Positions 23,040 to 35,600 of a stretch of 64,000 nucleotides of DNA are shown piece by piece. The position numbers were made by a program, and so were the translations under genes. Position 1 is the stretch's first letter. Each line of letters opens with the position of its first letter. The stretch is from Volvox africanus. Taxonomy: Eukaryota; Chlorophyta; Chlorophyceae; Chlamydomonadales; Volvocaceae. The stretch lies in NCBI GenBank assembly GCA_030268105.1, contig BSDZ01000011.1, positions 1,768,501 to 1,832,500 on the forward strand. The letters are read 5' to 3'. The notes under the pieces are model-generated. The model saw only the letters and a list, made by a program, of their open reading frames with translations, made no database searches and was not told the origin of the DNA.

Positions 23040-26000
23040 TCAGCGCCGCGGTCCCAAATCCTCCGCCTCTTCCGATGCCCCGAACTCGTCTGCCAGTGAC
23101 ACAGACACCAGCACGGTTGTCTCGTGCTCCACGATCACATCCCGGCCTGCCGCCACCAGCGCCGCCCCCAGATCGCGGCAGGCGTCCTTTCCAATACCCA
23201 CACATTCGCTGACAGCCACCAGGGTCACCCTCGGCAATTGCAGCACCACTTGCAGCCCCGCTGGCGTCACCTCCGGCATGAAGCGGAGCTCCAGGTTCTC
23301 CAGACTGCCCGCCAGAACGGCAAGGGCCTGGAGGTCCGAAGGAAACGGTGTATGAAGGGCAAAAGTGCCTTGGGCCTTGGGTACAATAAAGGTGAGGCGC
23401 CTCGTGACTGGTCAGGTCCCCCGAGGAGCATGGGCACGCTCCGAAACAAGCCCAAGATTCTAACCAGTGGCGCGTGTATGTCGAAGTGTGTATTGATGTG
23501 TATGTAAGATGCGTTACGGAGTCTCAGATAACCCCCCGGATCGGGCCGGCAAAGACGGTATGCCATGAAGCACCCACAGCATCAAGCATCAAGCACATTA
23601 CAACACATGCCATGCCCCTGCCAGTCTGGAGCCAGATCCAAAAAAGCAAGCCACCAGCTGAACGGTGCAGGGCAGCAGCCGCGGTCAGGATCACAGCGTC
23701 GTTTTCTCCGAGAGTCGCAACGCTGTGTATGCGTGGATGTCTCTCCCATGACACCAAAATGCCTATGGACCTGGTGCCTGACTCATTTCCTCGTCTTTTT
23801 ACAACACTGGCCAGTCCCACCCGCTCCCACCTGCAAACCCTCATCGCGCACGTTGGGGAGTCGTGACAAAATCAGCGTACGTATGCCCCGCAGGTGTACC
23901 ACCGCCTCCTTCAGGAACGTGTCCGTCACCGCCGGTGTGTCAATAAGCAGGAGGTGCTCCACGCCGGGCACGGCACGCAGCGCCCCCACCGCCGCGCCAG
24001 TCAGCTGGCTGCAGCACTCTAACTGCAGACCCTTCAGGGAGGGAAGCGGAGGCAAGAGCCCAAGCAACTGCCATGGAGGCATGTGGGTCGTGGCGTGAGG
24101 TAAAGAGTCCAGCAAAACAGCGGATTTGGGCAGGTTGACTGCACCGGTAGGGGTTGCGGGCCTAGGTGCCTTTGCGACTACACAGGGATCACGAAAGCAG
24201 GGCAGGAGCAACGTGCCCGGAAGGAAGCTTAGCCACAGCTTTAGTGATACGCGAGGATAACGCGGTAGGTTAACGGAATGCTATCGGAGTTGTCAAATCA
24301 CCACACGGCAAGCCAAGCGATCCGGATTATGTGCAGTACGGCGGCGACATGGAACGGCGTTTTGAACTTGGGCGTCGATGATGATAAAAACTCTTTTCCT
24401 GGGATCGATTCGGACCCTATCCAAAGCCCCATCCCAAGGGCTCCTGGATGTGCTCTCCCTCCTACCTCATCTCGCAGACCTATGCAGTTGAACACCAATC
24501 GCTTCAGTCGGTTTAAGCCCTCCAGAAGCAACATCCCTCGGTGCAGCACTTGGAATACCAACACGTTCTCGAGCGCTGGAAACAGCGCTCGCAGCCGCAC
24601 CACTGGCTGCGGCTCATCAGGCGGCGGTATATGGAGCTCTCCGATGATGAGGGTGCGCAACGACGGCATGATCGGCACCACCGTACCGGTGCGGGCAGCG
24701 GCGGCACCGCTGCCAATTGCAACTGCCTGCGCGTTTGCCGGTGTGATCACTGCTACGCCGGCTGCCACGGCTGCTGCAGTGAATGCTGGATCTTCCTCTG
24801 GCGCAGGGATGGCTATGCCCTGGACCTGTGCAAGGGGAATTCGATCCTACTGGATTCGTGGAATGCTCTCATGCCTTCTGTAGATCACGGTCGGTCCACC
24901 GCAACCAGTCATCTGCAGGGGGCGCTGCGCCTACGCCACACAAGCCTGAACCTCGGTGGCGGGGTCACAACGGTGCACTGAAGCGAAAGCAGGTCAGCTG
25001 CTGCCCTGGCGGCGCCGCACCTGCATCATGGCCAGCCCCTTGCAGGTTGCAGCCAACATGGACAAGGCCCGCATGTCCAGCTCCACGCACAGCGACAGCT
25101 CCCGCAGCCAGGGCGATACGCTGCCCGGACGTAACCCCGTTGACACGTGTGCCTCAGCATGCCACCTGCACCATCAGAAATACATATGGTCCAGCTGTCG
25201 CCAAATCAGCGGTGGATTAATGATTACAGCATTATGTGTCTGTCTGCCTGCCTGCCTGTCTATCTATCTGTCTATGTCTGTCTGTCTGTCTGTCTGTATC
25301 TATCTAATCTATCAGCCAGCCAGGTCTGAGTCGTGGACATTTCAGAAGTTCCAAGTCTCTATGATTGGTTGCACAATACGGCTGCTGATGTATGGGAAAG
25401 TGCTATAGCTTGCTTTCGGAATCCCTGGGGGCGTAGAAACGACCGGCCATACAAAATAACACTGCACTGCGTCGCGCCACCACACGCACACTGCACCAAT
25501 GCCAGATACAAACCGACCCTTTGCTCCGGGGATGGATTCTCATCAATCCTTTGCATAGTCCCTTTTCCCCAGCCGCCTACCAGCCCAACGTCCGCAGCGC
25601 AGGCAGGCACGCCAGCGGCCCTAAGCCCTCGTCCCGGAATCCCAACGCCAGCTCCATACGAAGCCCCGTCAGCCCTGTTAGCGCCGTTAGAGGCTCCAAG
25701 GTCAAGTTGTTTCCACGCACCCCCGTGGCGGTGAAACATTGCAAGCCCCGCAGCTGGGCCAGGGAGGAGTACCTGTGAGAAAACGTGACGGGTGTTTGAA
25801 GACGAATATTCGAGACCTGCTACTGCTACTGCTACTGCTACTGATGCTGATGTCACGTCGCTGCAATACACTTTAAAAACCTTACTAGGCGCATCGGTAT
25901 TCCACGCTGATTCCAGCTTGCTTACCTAGGAAGGGAATTCCTGGTGGTGTTGCACCCCCCGTCGTCAGGTGAAATGCCTCAAAAGCGCGAAGATGCTTCG

Positions 26001-27640
26001 CCACAGCATGTAAGCTGCATCTTTAGACACTATATACCCACCCACCCTGGATACCACATATAGAGCATGACAAGATACGGTCCGTAGCCCCCCCTCGCTA
26101 GCCAAGGGGATATGTCCCCGGATCCTGCAACAGCCCCTCCCAGCCACCGTATCCCCAGCCACACGAACGCTTCGCACAGGGCGTCACCTCCCCCCTAAGG
26201 CGTAATCTCGACCCAGCCCCGGCTTGCCCTAGTACCCTAAACCTCTCCCGCGCAGCCCACCCACTCCTGCCGTGTCCCTGTTTTCGTTCACGCAAAGCTC
26301 CCGCAGTCCTACGTGCGATGAGGTCACTTACCCCGTCCGAGAAAGCTCGGTAAGATCACCCAAGATCAGGCGCTGAAGCTTTGGAAGTCCCCCTCCCAGA
26401 ATGCGAGCTCCAGAGTCCGTGACCTCCCAGCCCTCCATGTTCAGTTCCACCACCGAGGTGAGCGCCGCGATGGAGCCCAGAGCTGCGTGCTGCTGCAATG
26501 AGTCCCTCAGTACCACGGGGCCTAGCGGCGGCAAGCTCAAGCAGACGACAGAGGGCAGGGCTGATAGCAGGCCGCGGAGGCAACGGAACGGGATGTGGAG
26601 GGTGCGCGGGAAGCGCACTTCCTGCAGGAAGGGGCTAGGGCAAGGGGTGAAGGGAGAGAGCGCCAAGAATCAGATGCTGATGCTCGATGTAGTAACGAGA
26701 CCAGAATTAAGGAGCTGCTGACATGGGACGACATCAAGTTTCAGTCATGGCCTCTTTCCCGGGCAGAAGATACTTGAGAAATGTCACCAACGATCCGTAG
26801 AGACCGAGTAACAGGGTCTGGACTGCGGCGTGGTCCAGTACTGGCCACACTGCCCAACAAATGACAATGTTTTTGTCGTCCGGACGAAGGAACGCATCTC
26901 TCTTGCTTTGCCCTGCTTGACATAGCAGCGCCACTACTGCGTGCGTGAATACATGTGCGTGCGTACACACACAAACAATATGGCCATTCCGCAAATGTTA
27001 TCCCACAGGCAGAAGCACCTGCAGCTTCGCAAAAACGTTGCGGTTAATGAGTATAACCGCAAGGAAATTGGCCTCCTGTTCGCCCTCCCATGTCCAGCGC
27101 TCGAACCACATATACGCCAGAGAGGTCAGCCGCTGCAGAAGTCCGCTGGTGAGTAGGGCCTCGCCCTCATCCACCTTCATCACCTGCGGGAATAGGTACC
27201 CTTGAAGATTCAGCTTTTTTGCTGGGCATGGGCTAGGGAACCCAGAAACTGGGTGCTGAGGACAGGCAGCAGCATCAGATCGCGTACCCTTTCCCCCCCT
27301 GGCTTACCCTTCCAACCGACCCCCTTTGCGGTAATCCCTGGGCTTCGAGGTTGCCAACCCACCATATCAACAGGAAAACTATTATTAACAGACCCGGATG
27401 CATATCTTAGGGTTTGGTGGATGGCCTGTCGTGCCCTGACACACCCAGCCATTGGACGCTGCATCCACCAGCTCGCATGCCAGCTTGCAAGTAGCACGAA
27501 AAGCCGGTCGATCGGCATATGGCAGGGAGCTCACGATGTTGGCCACCAGCTCTTTGGGAATGTCTGAGAAACCGGCCACCTGTTGGATGAACAACCGTGG
27601 GTCGTCGGACTTAGTCCAGATAGTCTCCTCAGGAGCACAG
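23040..27640 (-). CDS. F-box and leucine-rich repeat protein (FBXL-like), 5' end uncertain
   Basis: Exons read on the minus strand: about 27445-27640, 27019-27183, 26332-26621, 25581-25772, 25021-25165, 24466-24825, 23831-24067 and 23040-23327 (stop TGA). From the second exon on, all junctions keep frame with GT-AG introns; at least about 620 aa. The first exon seen contains an F-box-like segment (DIPKELVANIVSSLPYADRP, then AFRATCKLACELVD), the part that binds SKP1 in SCF ubiquitin ligases. The later exons are leucine-rich repeats of the FBXL/AMN1 type, for example LPSLKGLQLECCSQLTGAAV and TSVVELNMEGWEVTDSGARI. The LRR part would choose the substrate, which is unknown. An in-frame stop lies just upstream of the F-box exon, so the start codon must be in an earlier exon that I could not identify. 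Another small exon could be missed between 26.6 and 27.0 kb. Confidence 0.75.
25245..25310. repeat. Tetranucleotide TCTG/TCTA microsatellite
   Basis: Run of TGTC/TCTG and TATC units in an intron of the F-box/LRR gene. Confidence 0.7.
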
Positions 27641-27649
27641 AACAAAGCA

Positions 27650-29694
27650 GCAAGTTATGCGAATCCAATGCAGCAGGCAGCAAGCTAGGGGTATAATGGA
27701 CCCGGGTGCTAAATAGGGCATCATCACGGCATGAGTGAGAGACGCGCCCGCGCGGTCCTGTGATACACGCCGTGCCACCTTCCAAAAACATGTATCCATC
27801 AATGTCAGCAGAGCGATGTACATGTAGGTGGAGCCGTTTCGGGCCCGCATAATAGGGCGAGGACGTGGACCCCAAACCTTAACAAATAAGTCCACAGGAA
27901 TGAAATTCTAACAAACAGTTTCCCTTATATGGCTAAGCCACTGAAGACATACCCGCGTCGTGGCATGTTTCGCCTGCCGGGATTGTCCTAGTTCGGAGCT
28001 AAGTGCTGAAACCATGAATATATTTTTTGCTTCAGGAGAGGAAAGAAACAATATAAGTAACAAAATGCTGCGCCGTGTGGAGGCCCCAGCGGAAAGCCCC
28101 GCCGCACCTCAGATACGACAATGACAAAATATTTCGCAAACTGGTGTGCCTTACTTGCTGCAAATCCTGCAGAGCTGATGTAAATATTGAATATTTCATA
28201 CAATAACGGGTGTTTACCTGTAAAATTTGTGCCTTTTAGCTTTCGGTTCTCTCAACGTACTCGTTTGCAAAATGGTCAAGTTATTGCCACAGAGGCGACC
28301 ATTCGCATTATGATTACGACAGAGCTGCTTTTACTTATCTTATTCGACATCAATTTTGCACGTGCTCCGGTTACGAGTCACCTTGGTGTCCCCTCCGCCG
28401 TTGTGTCGTCAGCGATGGGCACGTAGCAGAGCGTCGCGTTAGTGGACTGCTGCCCAGCGGCTCCGTGTTTGACAGGAGCGCATGGAAGCTCAGCTCGCGC
28501 TTGTTCGGAGTGCACTCCAGGCTTTGCATTTCGCACACGATGGGTAGGTCTGGGCCAGCGTTTTGTATATACTTTTTGATGATATAATCAGAATGCATAA
28601 TTACCGGGGAACGGCGACTGACCTGTTCCTTGCGCGTGCGTGCAAACAAGATAAAAACCCGCGGGGCGCGCAGTGCTCTAGATGCGACGACGCATGCTTA
28701 TGGAACCTTACTTATATCTTAGGGTGCCCTGCAGACCTCTCTATCCCGTTTCTCCGTGATCCAAGCGAGTGCGACAACCGCCCACCAACATATTGGCTAC
28801 TTAGCTCGAGCCATAAATTTGACTTGCGCATAGTTACATGATGACTACATGGGACGCATTCCCTGGGCATGTTCGTCCCCCAATGACGGACAAGGAAGTC
28901 GACGTGGAGAATAGAATTTCGGTAGTGCACGTCGTTCTAGCTGTAACTTGCCAAGCACTTGCACTGACACAATCACACTGCAAGCAGGAAGTGAGATGGA
29001 GCCTGCCTGCCGAAGTTGAGTTGGAAGCGCAGTGCTGTGTTGAATTGCCGATCTGCTCAGAGACGATATGCCTCTCAAGACATGGGTTCTGCTGCAGAAC
29101 TAGGTAGAAAGTTCCAATATATGCTACATCACTGTTTCCATTTTAACACGGTTGATCTTTACCCGCGGCTGGTTGGATGCGGTCCGGTACACAACCGAGG
29201 TCCGGTACACCCTGCATCATGTGCCGCCGTTGTCTCCCCTCTTGACCAGCAGCGCCAAGTCCGAATCTCTGCTTAATTATCCGCACGTTGATAACTTGAC
29301 TTTAATTGGAATTTGATGTATCTTTAGATTTATCAGCAGCATCTTACAATGTCCAAACATCGCGTATCAGGGAACGCTCCCGCGTACAGCTTACGATCAC
29401 TTCGACTTTCGCCTAGCTGATTCGAAGCTGGGACAGTATGCTGCAGAATTTAATTCCTTGTAAAATCTATTTCCTTATGGGGAATCTTGTATTTATTTAT
29501 CTTCAGGCTCGTCCCAGACCACGGTGTAGGGATCCACCGTCCTCGTTACTCGTCGTTCTCTCCTAGTTATTTCGTTTCCTCACTAAGCGTGGAGTTTATT
29601 CTTTAGGAAGAATCGGCCGTCGTGCCTACCTCTCTTCTTGTCTTCCGACATGTTGCCGTTCCCTGCACTTCATTCTCCCCTTCCCCTGCCGCAG
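27650..29694. other. Divergent intergenic region between the F-box/LRR and transportin genes
   Basis: This 2-kb stretch must hold both 5' ends: the missing first exon(s) of the F-box gene (-) and the first exon of the transportin gene (+). A minus-strand frame at about 27700-27890 with the stretch YMYIALLTLMDTCFWKVARR could be an upstream exon, but nothing confirms it. No core promoter element is recognisable. Confidence 0.35.
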
Positions 29695-32600
29695 CGGAAC
29701 CCGTAAGGCCGCAGATAACTGGCTGCAAAACTTTCGCAACAGCTCTGGCTCCTGGCAGCTATGTCTGGCCCTACTGTCCCGACCAGGCCTGGCCGAGTAC
29801 GAGTACCATTTCGCAGCGCACTCACTGAGGCTGGCCTGTTGTAAAGTACCGGTAAGGGGACGCATGGCGGGGTTGCAATAAAGGGCTCTGGGTATCCGCG
29901 CTGCGCACGCGGCGACGGGGTAACAGCGGCTGCGGGAAGGCAGCACGGGTGGCGCAAGCTAAACCACCACCAGTACATTCAGAATGAAAAAGCTAGCAGG
30001 GGCCACCGGCTACAGCCAGTTGCAACAGCGCCAGAGAATGTTCCTCGCGGTGTATGAACCTGCCCCTTCGCTTAATTTGTGATGTGCAACCTCGGCTGAT
30101 GGGCTGGCCCATACTTCATCTTAGATTCTAGAAGCGGTGCCGTCATGTTCAGTGTTTCTCTGTTGCGTCCTGACGCCGACCCCATCGCCTGCGCATCTGA
30201 GCTTGCGGCTTAACTTCTCTTCGCTATTCCTTTGTGTACTCCTGTTACCGGTGTGGTGTGGTGTGATGTGGCTCAGGAGCTGCTGGATGCGAACGTGGCT
30301 CCAGGCATGGTAGGGCAACTGGCTTCGCTGCTGCTGGCGAGCGTTGGCGACGGGGCATGGTGCGCGGGGGGCCGTTACGGGAGGGGCTCGTGAATTCGGA
30401 ATAATCGTGAATACCTGTATCGATAGAATTAGACCCAGGGAGACGAGCTATCGTAACCGGCATATATACGACAAGAATCCAAATGTACCAGAAGTCGTTA
30501 GGCCGACTGCAGGGCTCGCGCTACGAAACGAGAATTCATAAAGCGTAACGCGGTCTGAAATGGTATGGCACCGCATCGCAGCCCTAAGCCGGCCGGTACT
30601 GCGGTGATCACCTCTCGCTGTCGCTGTCAGCCTGGGATTGGGACGAGCTGCCGTCGCCAAGGAAGGTGCTAATCACTCGTAATAAACAAGCGCAGTCCAT
30701 GCGGAAACCAAAAACGCCAAAAGAAGTATTGGTATTCAAGGGGGATGGTAACTCAGTCCATCCTGGAAAAGCACGGCATGCTCTCAGGCTAAGGCAGACA
30801 ACCTGGGACTTATCAGCAGCCAAACCAAACGTGAGCACCATACGCCTCTGCTAACCTGCATGGCTTCGGTAGACCTTGGTGTGGGGAAGGGGGGAAAGGA
30901 CCTCAGGCACGGATGATCTCTGATGCCTGGGAATTTATCACCGTAAGCATGAAGCGGGAAGTTGAACGCGGGGAGGGGACTTGGGACTGGCGCAGGACGC
31001 TTGCTTAACCAGGACATATACATCTGGGTGAGCAAGGCTGAAGTTAGCAATGTTAAGGACGGCTGGCGTATTGTTGATGGGGGCAAATTGGGTGGCGGAA
31101 GGCGGTCACTAGTGTGCCCAGTTTTCCGGTGCGTCCAAGCCGAGATAAGGCACGAGCCGCCGGCCGAGTGTATGGCAGCATGGTATTGGTTGTACTCCGA
31201 TTGCCTGATGGCTAAGAACTTTTGTTTGGCGGGCTAGACATACACTACTTCCACCTGCGTCTAACCGGCAGCATCTTGGCCTCAACCAGCGCTCCTTGGT
31301 CCCTTATCTTCATCTAATACCGGCACTCTGCCCCACTTAACAATCTACGATCCTCAGGCCTGTAGCCGGCCAGCTTAGTTCCGCACTGGCAGCGCTGGCG
31401 GTTCGTGCGGTGTCCTGGGAGGCGAAGGAGCTGGTGCCGCAGCTGCTGTCGCAGCTAGCGCCGCAGGTGGCTACAGCCATGCTGGCGGACCTAACCCTGG
31501 TCACCAGGGGCCTGGGCGTGGCGGTGGTCAGTGGCGGCCATGCCGGTGGAAGCGCAGTGCTGGCGGCAGTTGTGGGAGCGGAGGCCAGGGCGGTGCTTGC
31601 GTTGCTGCAGGTTGTCGGAGGGGCCAGGCGGGCTTAACCGGAGGTCGTGCCTGAGTTGTTGGGGCTGTTTAGACACACTCTTTAGGCTGTCCTTTTGCAA
31701 ACGTGCGCAATCCGTATCATTAAGTATAGGAGGGCAGAACACCAGCAAACTGAAGCGCAAGGCCCGTGGAAAGGAGGGCGGATTCGGTCCATGCGCGCGA
31801 TGGGGGTCCTGCCCCGCGTGTAAGAAGTTGGGAACGTGACAACGGACAAGGTTTGCACGAGCCACCCAGATCATTTTGTTACTATTTTGTACGCAACGCA
31901 GACTCTTGGCTTAAAATAGTGTATGTATATAACCCTTATGCCGTCTTCCTCTTCCCACGGGTCCAACACATTTTAAACCTCCGTTTAGGTTATCACCGGC
32001 CTCCCGGAGGCGTGCAACGCCCGCGCTGTGTCCGCGCATCCACAACGTAAAGCCCAGGTGGCAGCGGCGCTTGCGGCAGACGACACCGTCGTACCGCTGC
32101 TGCGAGCGACGGTGGCGGGAAGCCGGGCGCTCGATGCCGCTGCAGCGGCGGCAGTCGCTGCCGCTGCCACTGCGGCGGGCAGCCTGCAAGTGCCCGTGTC
32201 TGTGGCTATGCCAGTGCAAATGGGACTGGGCGTGGGGTCACTCACGCTGACGCCAGCAGCTGCCGCTGCAGCCACCGCCAGCGGAATGCAACGATCAGCG
32301 CTGCGGCGCGCGGGACTGGAGTTGCTGCATGCTTGGGGGGAGCAGCTAGGGATCGCCCCTCGGGGTCTAGAGCACGAGGCCGAGGTAAGGACAGAGATCA
32401 AAGGCTGAGGAGATGAGGCTGAGGCTGGGGCTGTGCTGTAGCCGTGGGACTGCGTAGTCGCTCTCACGGAGCGATTGCGCCAGCGATTCCTAGTTCAGGC
32501 GACGTTTTGTTCCCCAGCGTGGCTGCATTGGATGTGGCACAGTCTCGGCGCAGGTATTGCTGTTTAAGTAGAGTGAGCCTCAAAGTGAAGCCGCGGTGAT

Positions 32601-35600
32601 GGTCACAACGTCGTTATGTCGGAGTGAGAATGTAAAAGTAGAAACATCTTGTTGCTCCCCCTCCAGTAATGTGCCGTATGGCATTTGGTTGTGTCCAGCC
32701 CTTTCCCACATTCCCATCCAGCTAAAATGCACGACCGTCAAATGTGTCTTATCCGTCTGCCTCGTGCTTTTTGTTCGTGCATCCTTTCCCTCCCACACAC
32801 AGCTGATCGGGTGCTTGTATGAGGCTCTGGCCATTCCAGACACAGCCACTTTGGCGTCCGAATGCCTCTGCGGACTCTTCGCCATCTGCACCTCACACCC
32901 CCGTGACGCCGTGAATGATGGCTACCAGAGTGATACGTCCTCGTCATCCTCTGGCATGTTACTCGGAGACGCGGCAGCAGTGGCGGTAACGCAAGGCGGC
33001 AATTTTGCTGCGACTGGCAGTAGCAGCAGCGGACACCGCCGGGCCAATTGGAGTGAAACCCCGGGCTTTCGGAAGCTCCGGCACAATGACGGTGGCGGCG
33101 CTGCCGCCGGTTTTCGTGGTAGCAGAGGCGGTGGCGGTGGCGGTGGCAGGGTGTCTAGTGGCAACAGCAGTGTCGGGGCATCCGCCAGCAGCGCCACTGC
33201 CGCCGCTGTCACCGCCGCCACCGCAATCACCACTGCGTCGCCGGAGCGGCAGCTGGCGAGTGCGCTGCTGTTGCAGCGGCTGTTGGAAGGTCTGCAAGCA
33301 CTGCTACAGGGGGCTGCCCTTGTCTACAGGGAGCAGCAGCAGGTAGGTGTGTAAGACAACAGAGATGTCTTGCCGAGATCCTTGCTCGGAATTACTCGTC
33401 CAAAGATCAGTGCTCAACACAGCGCGTAATTCCGCATGTAACCCCCGACATCGACATGCGCATTGCTAGGTACTGCCACAACCATCAGGGTTGGCGGGAA
33501 CCATGCCCCAGAAAAAAACGGTTACAAGATGAAGCACAGAAGTGGATACACATGCCCTCACTTGGCAAGATACCGGGGACGTGCGAAGGAGGTCCTATGT
33601 GCCTCGGGAAACGCATGTGGGCCCCATGTGGAGGAGAGGTTCTGATGGCGGAAAAGAAAACAATGACAACGCAAGAAGACGCAGTGACGGACCATCGGGG
33701 TGTTCTTCTCCTGATTAGCCCTTCCCCGGGGTCTTCAGTTTCATTCCGCTTAGATCGAGCACGCAGCACCACCATAGGTTGCCGTCGCCATATCCTTTAC
33801 GGATGCAGAAGCTGCCGGGGCCCGCGTCGCAGGTGGCCCTGATGAGCGGGGGACATCGCGGACTTCCCACCGGAGTGGCGGCTGACGGGCCGGTGGCCAG
33901 CAACACGCCCGACTGCGCCTTCTGGTCGGGCTGGTCCGACGGTGTAGTGCTTCAGGCTTTGTGCTGCGTGCTGTGTTCGGCGGCATCTGCGGTGCTACCG
34001 GGGGCGCTCCGCGAGGACACGGCGCTGCAAGCGAGGTTTAATGCGCTGTGGCCGCAGCTGATGGCGCTGTTAGGCCATGACAATCCCGAGGTGAGACACC
34101 AAGTAGCGGGTGGCGCGCGGGCAGCCAGTTAGCCACGCAAGCTCGGGTGCTCGGCCCAGTTCCGTGTCCCCGTGCGTGTCTTGTTTACTGGTTGCGTCCT
34201 TTCCGTCCTGGAATCCTTGTTAGTTTCTTTTCCACCGCTTAATGATATTCTTAAGTTCAGCGGGTACACTTGCCTGAGCTCAGGTCGAGGATTGATTTCG
34301 CTTGAATCTTCTATAAAGTAGTAGTATACACACTTAAGTGTTGGTATACACACCCACATATATATTGGTATATCCTCCTGCTTGTTCTGTGCTGAACGCA
34401 GCGGGCCCAAGTCATCCACTATTCAGAAAGGACAAAGGACCATATACCATATGTGTCTTCTGCCTAAACTCCCTAGAAGAGACCCGTTGAGTGGTCCGCT
34501 ATTCAACATCGTTGCTTCCTAATAATTTTCCATTCCTCTTGCTCCATCCGCTCTTCTTCTGCAGGTGGCACTGAGCTGCGTGTCATTTTGGCAAGACACC
34601 TATTTAGCGCAGCTCATACAGGTCTGCTCGTCACAGGCCCAGCTGGGCAGCGCACAGGGAGGTGCCGGCGGGTGGGGCGCAGGTCCCAGCCAGGCCGTCA
34701 CCACGCTCCAGAGCCATTTATCGCTGCTCGCACAGCTGCTGACAGGGCTGGTCTCTCGTGCGGCTCTGGGCCCAGAAGCCGCGGCGGTGGCCACTGCGGA
34801 TGCGAGAGACCTTCCCGAGGAGGTCCGAATGGTAGGTCGATTAGCCCACAGACGGGCAGTGGGGCGGGGCCGTTATGGCTAGCGGACTTGAGCAATATGG
34901 TGTGCGCCGAGGACGACTAGGAGCTTGAGTCGGGGCACTGTAGACGTGAAGGCTTTCGCCCTGTGGGATTCCTCCCGGTATCTTGGCTGAAAGCAGCACA
35001 GCCCTGGTGGCCGATGGGGACATCCTGATGGAGCCGCGACTTGCTGAGAAGCTATACTTCTGAGGGGGCCCTCTCAATAAGAGGCCTTTTGCTGCTTTTT
35101 GCGTTGCGTCCAGGTTCGCCGCGAGCTAGGCGCCACCATGCGGGATCTGGTGAGCCTGGTAGGGCTCGGCCACGTGACGGCCTTCCTGGCGCGAATGATC
35201 AATGAGCACGCCACACAGCTGGGCGCGACGGGGGGCTGCGCTAGCGGCAGCATTGCCAGCGGCGCTGGTCCAACCTCCTGGACACGATTGGAGAGCTCTC
35301 TGTATGCGGCCAATGTGGCGCTCTGCAGCGGTGGGCCCGGCGGTGTGGGCAGCAGGTGCGGGTCCTACTCCAACCCGAATGCCATGCTTCCATCCCGGAC
35401 AGCTGAAGTCAGGAGACAACACCGTGAATTTGCGACTTTACAATGGCTTTAGGCCGGTGTCCGTTGCCGTCTGTCTATCCTCGACGTAGCCGAACCACGG
35501 AGGGTTCGACGCCATGCTCCAGGTCTAAAAGGGGCTTATCCTTATATAATATTCCACTAACTTGCCTTACGACAATATACCGGTAAGCAGGTAAGTATCC

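Noticed and set aside
22551..23099. 182-codon open frame on the plus strand
   Set aside because: It runs antisense into the last exon of the F-box/LRR gene and has the composition of a shadow frame.
26734..26994. Minus-strand frame with SLVTFLKYLLPGKEA as an extra exon of the F-box/LRR gene
   Set aside because: No donor keeps the frame, and it does not look like a leucine-rich repeat; it stays possible but unsupported.
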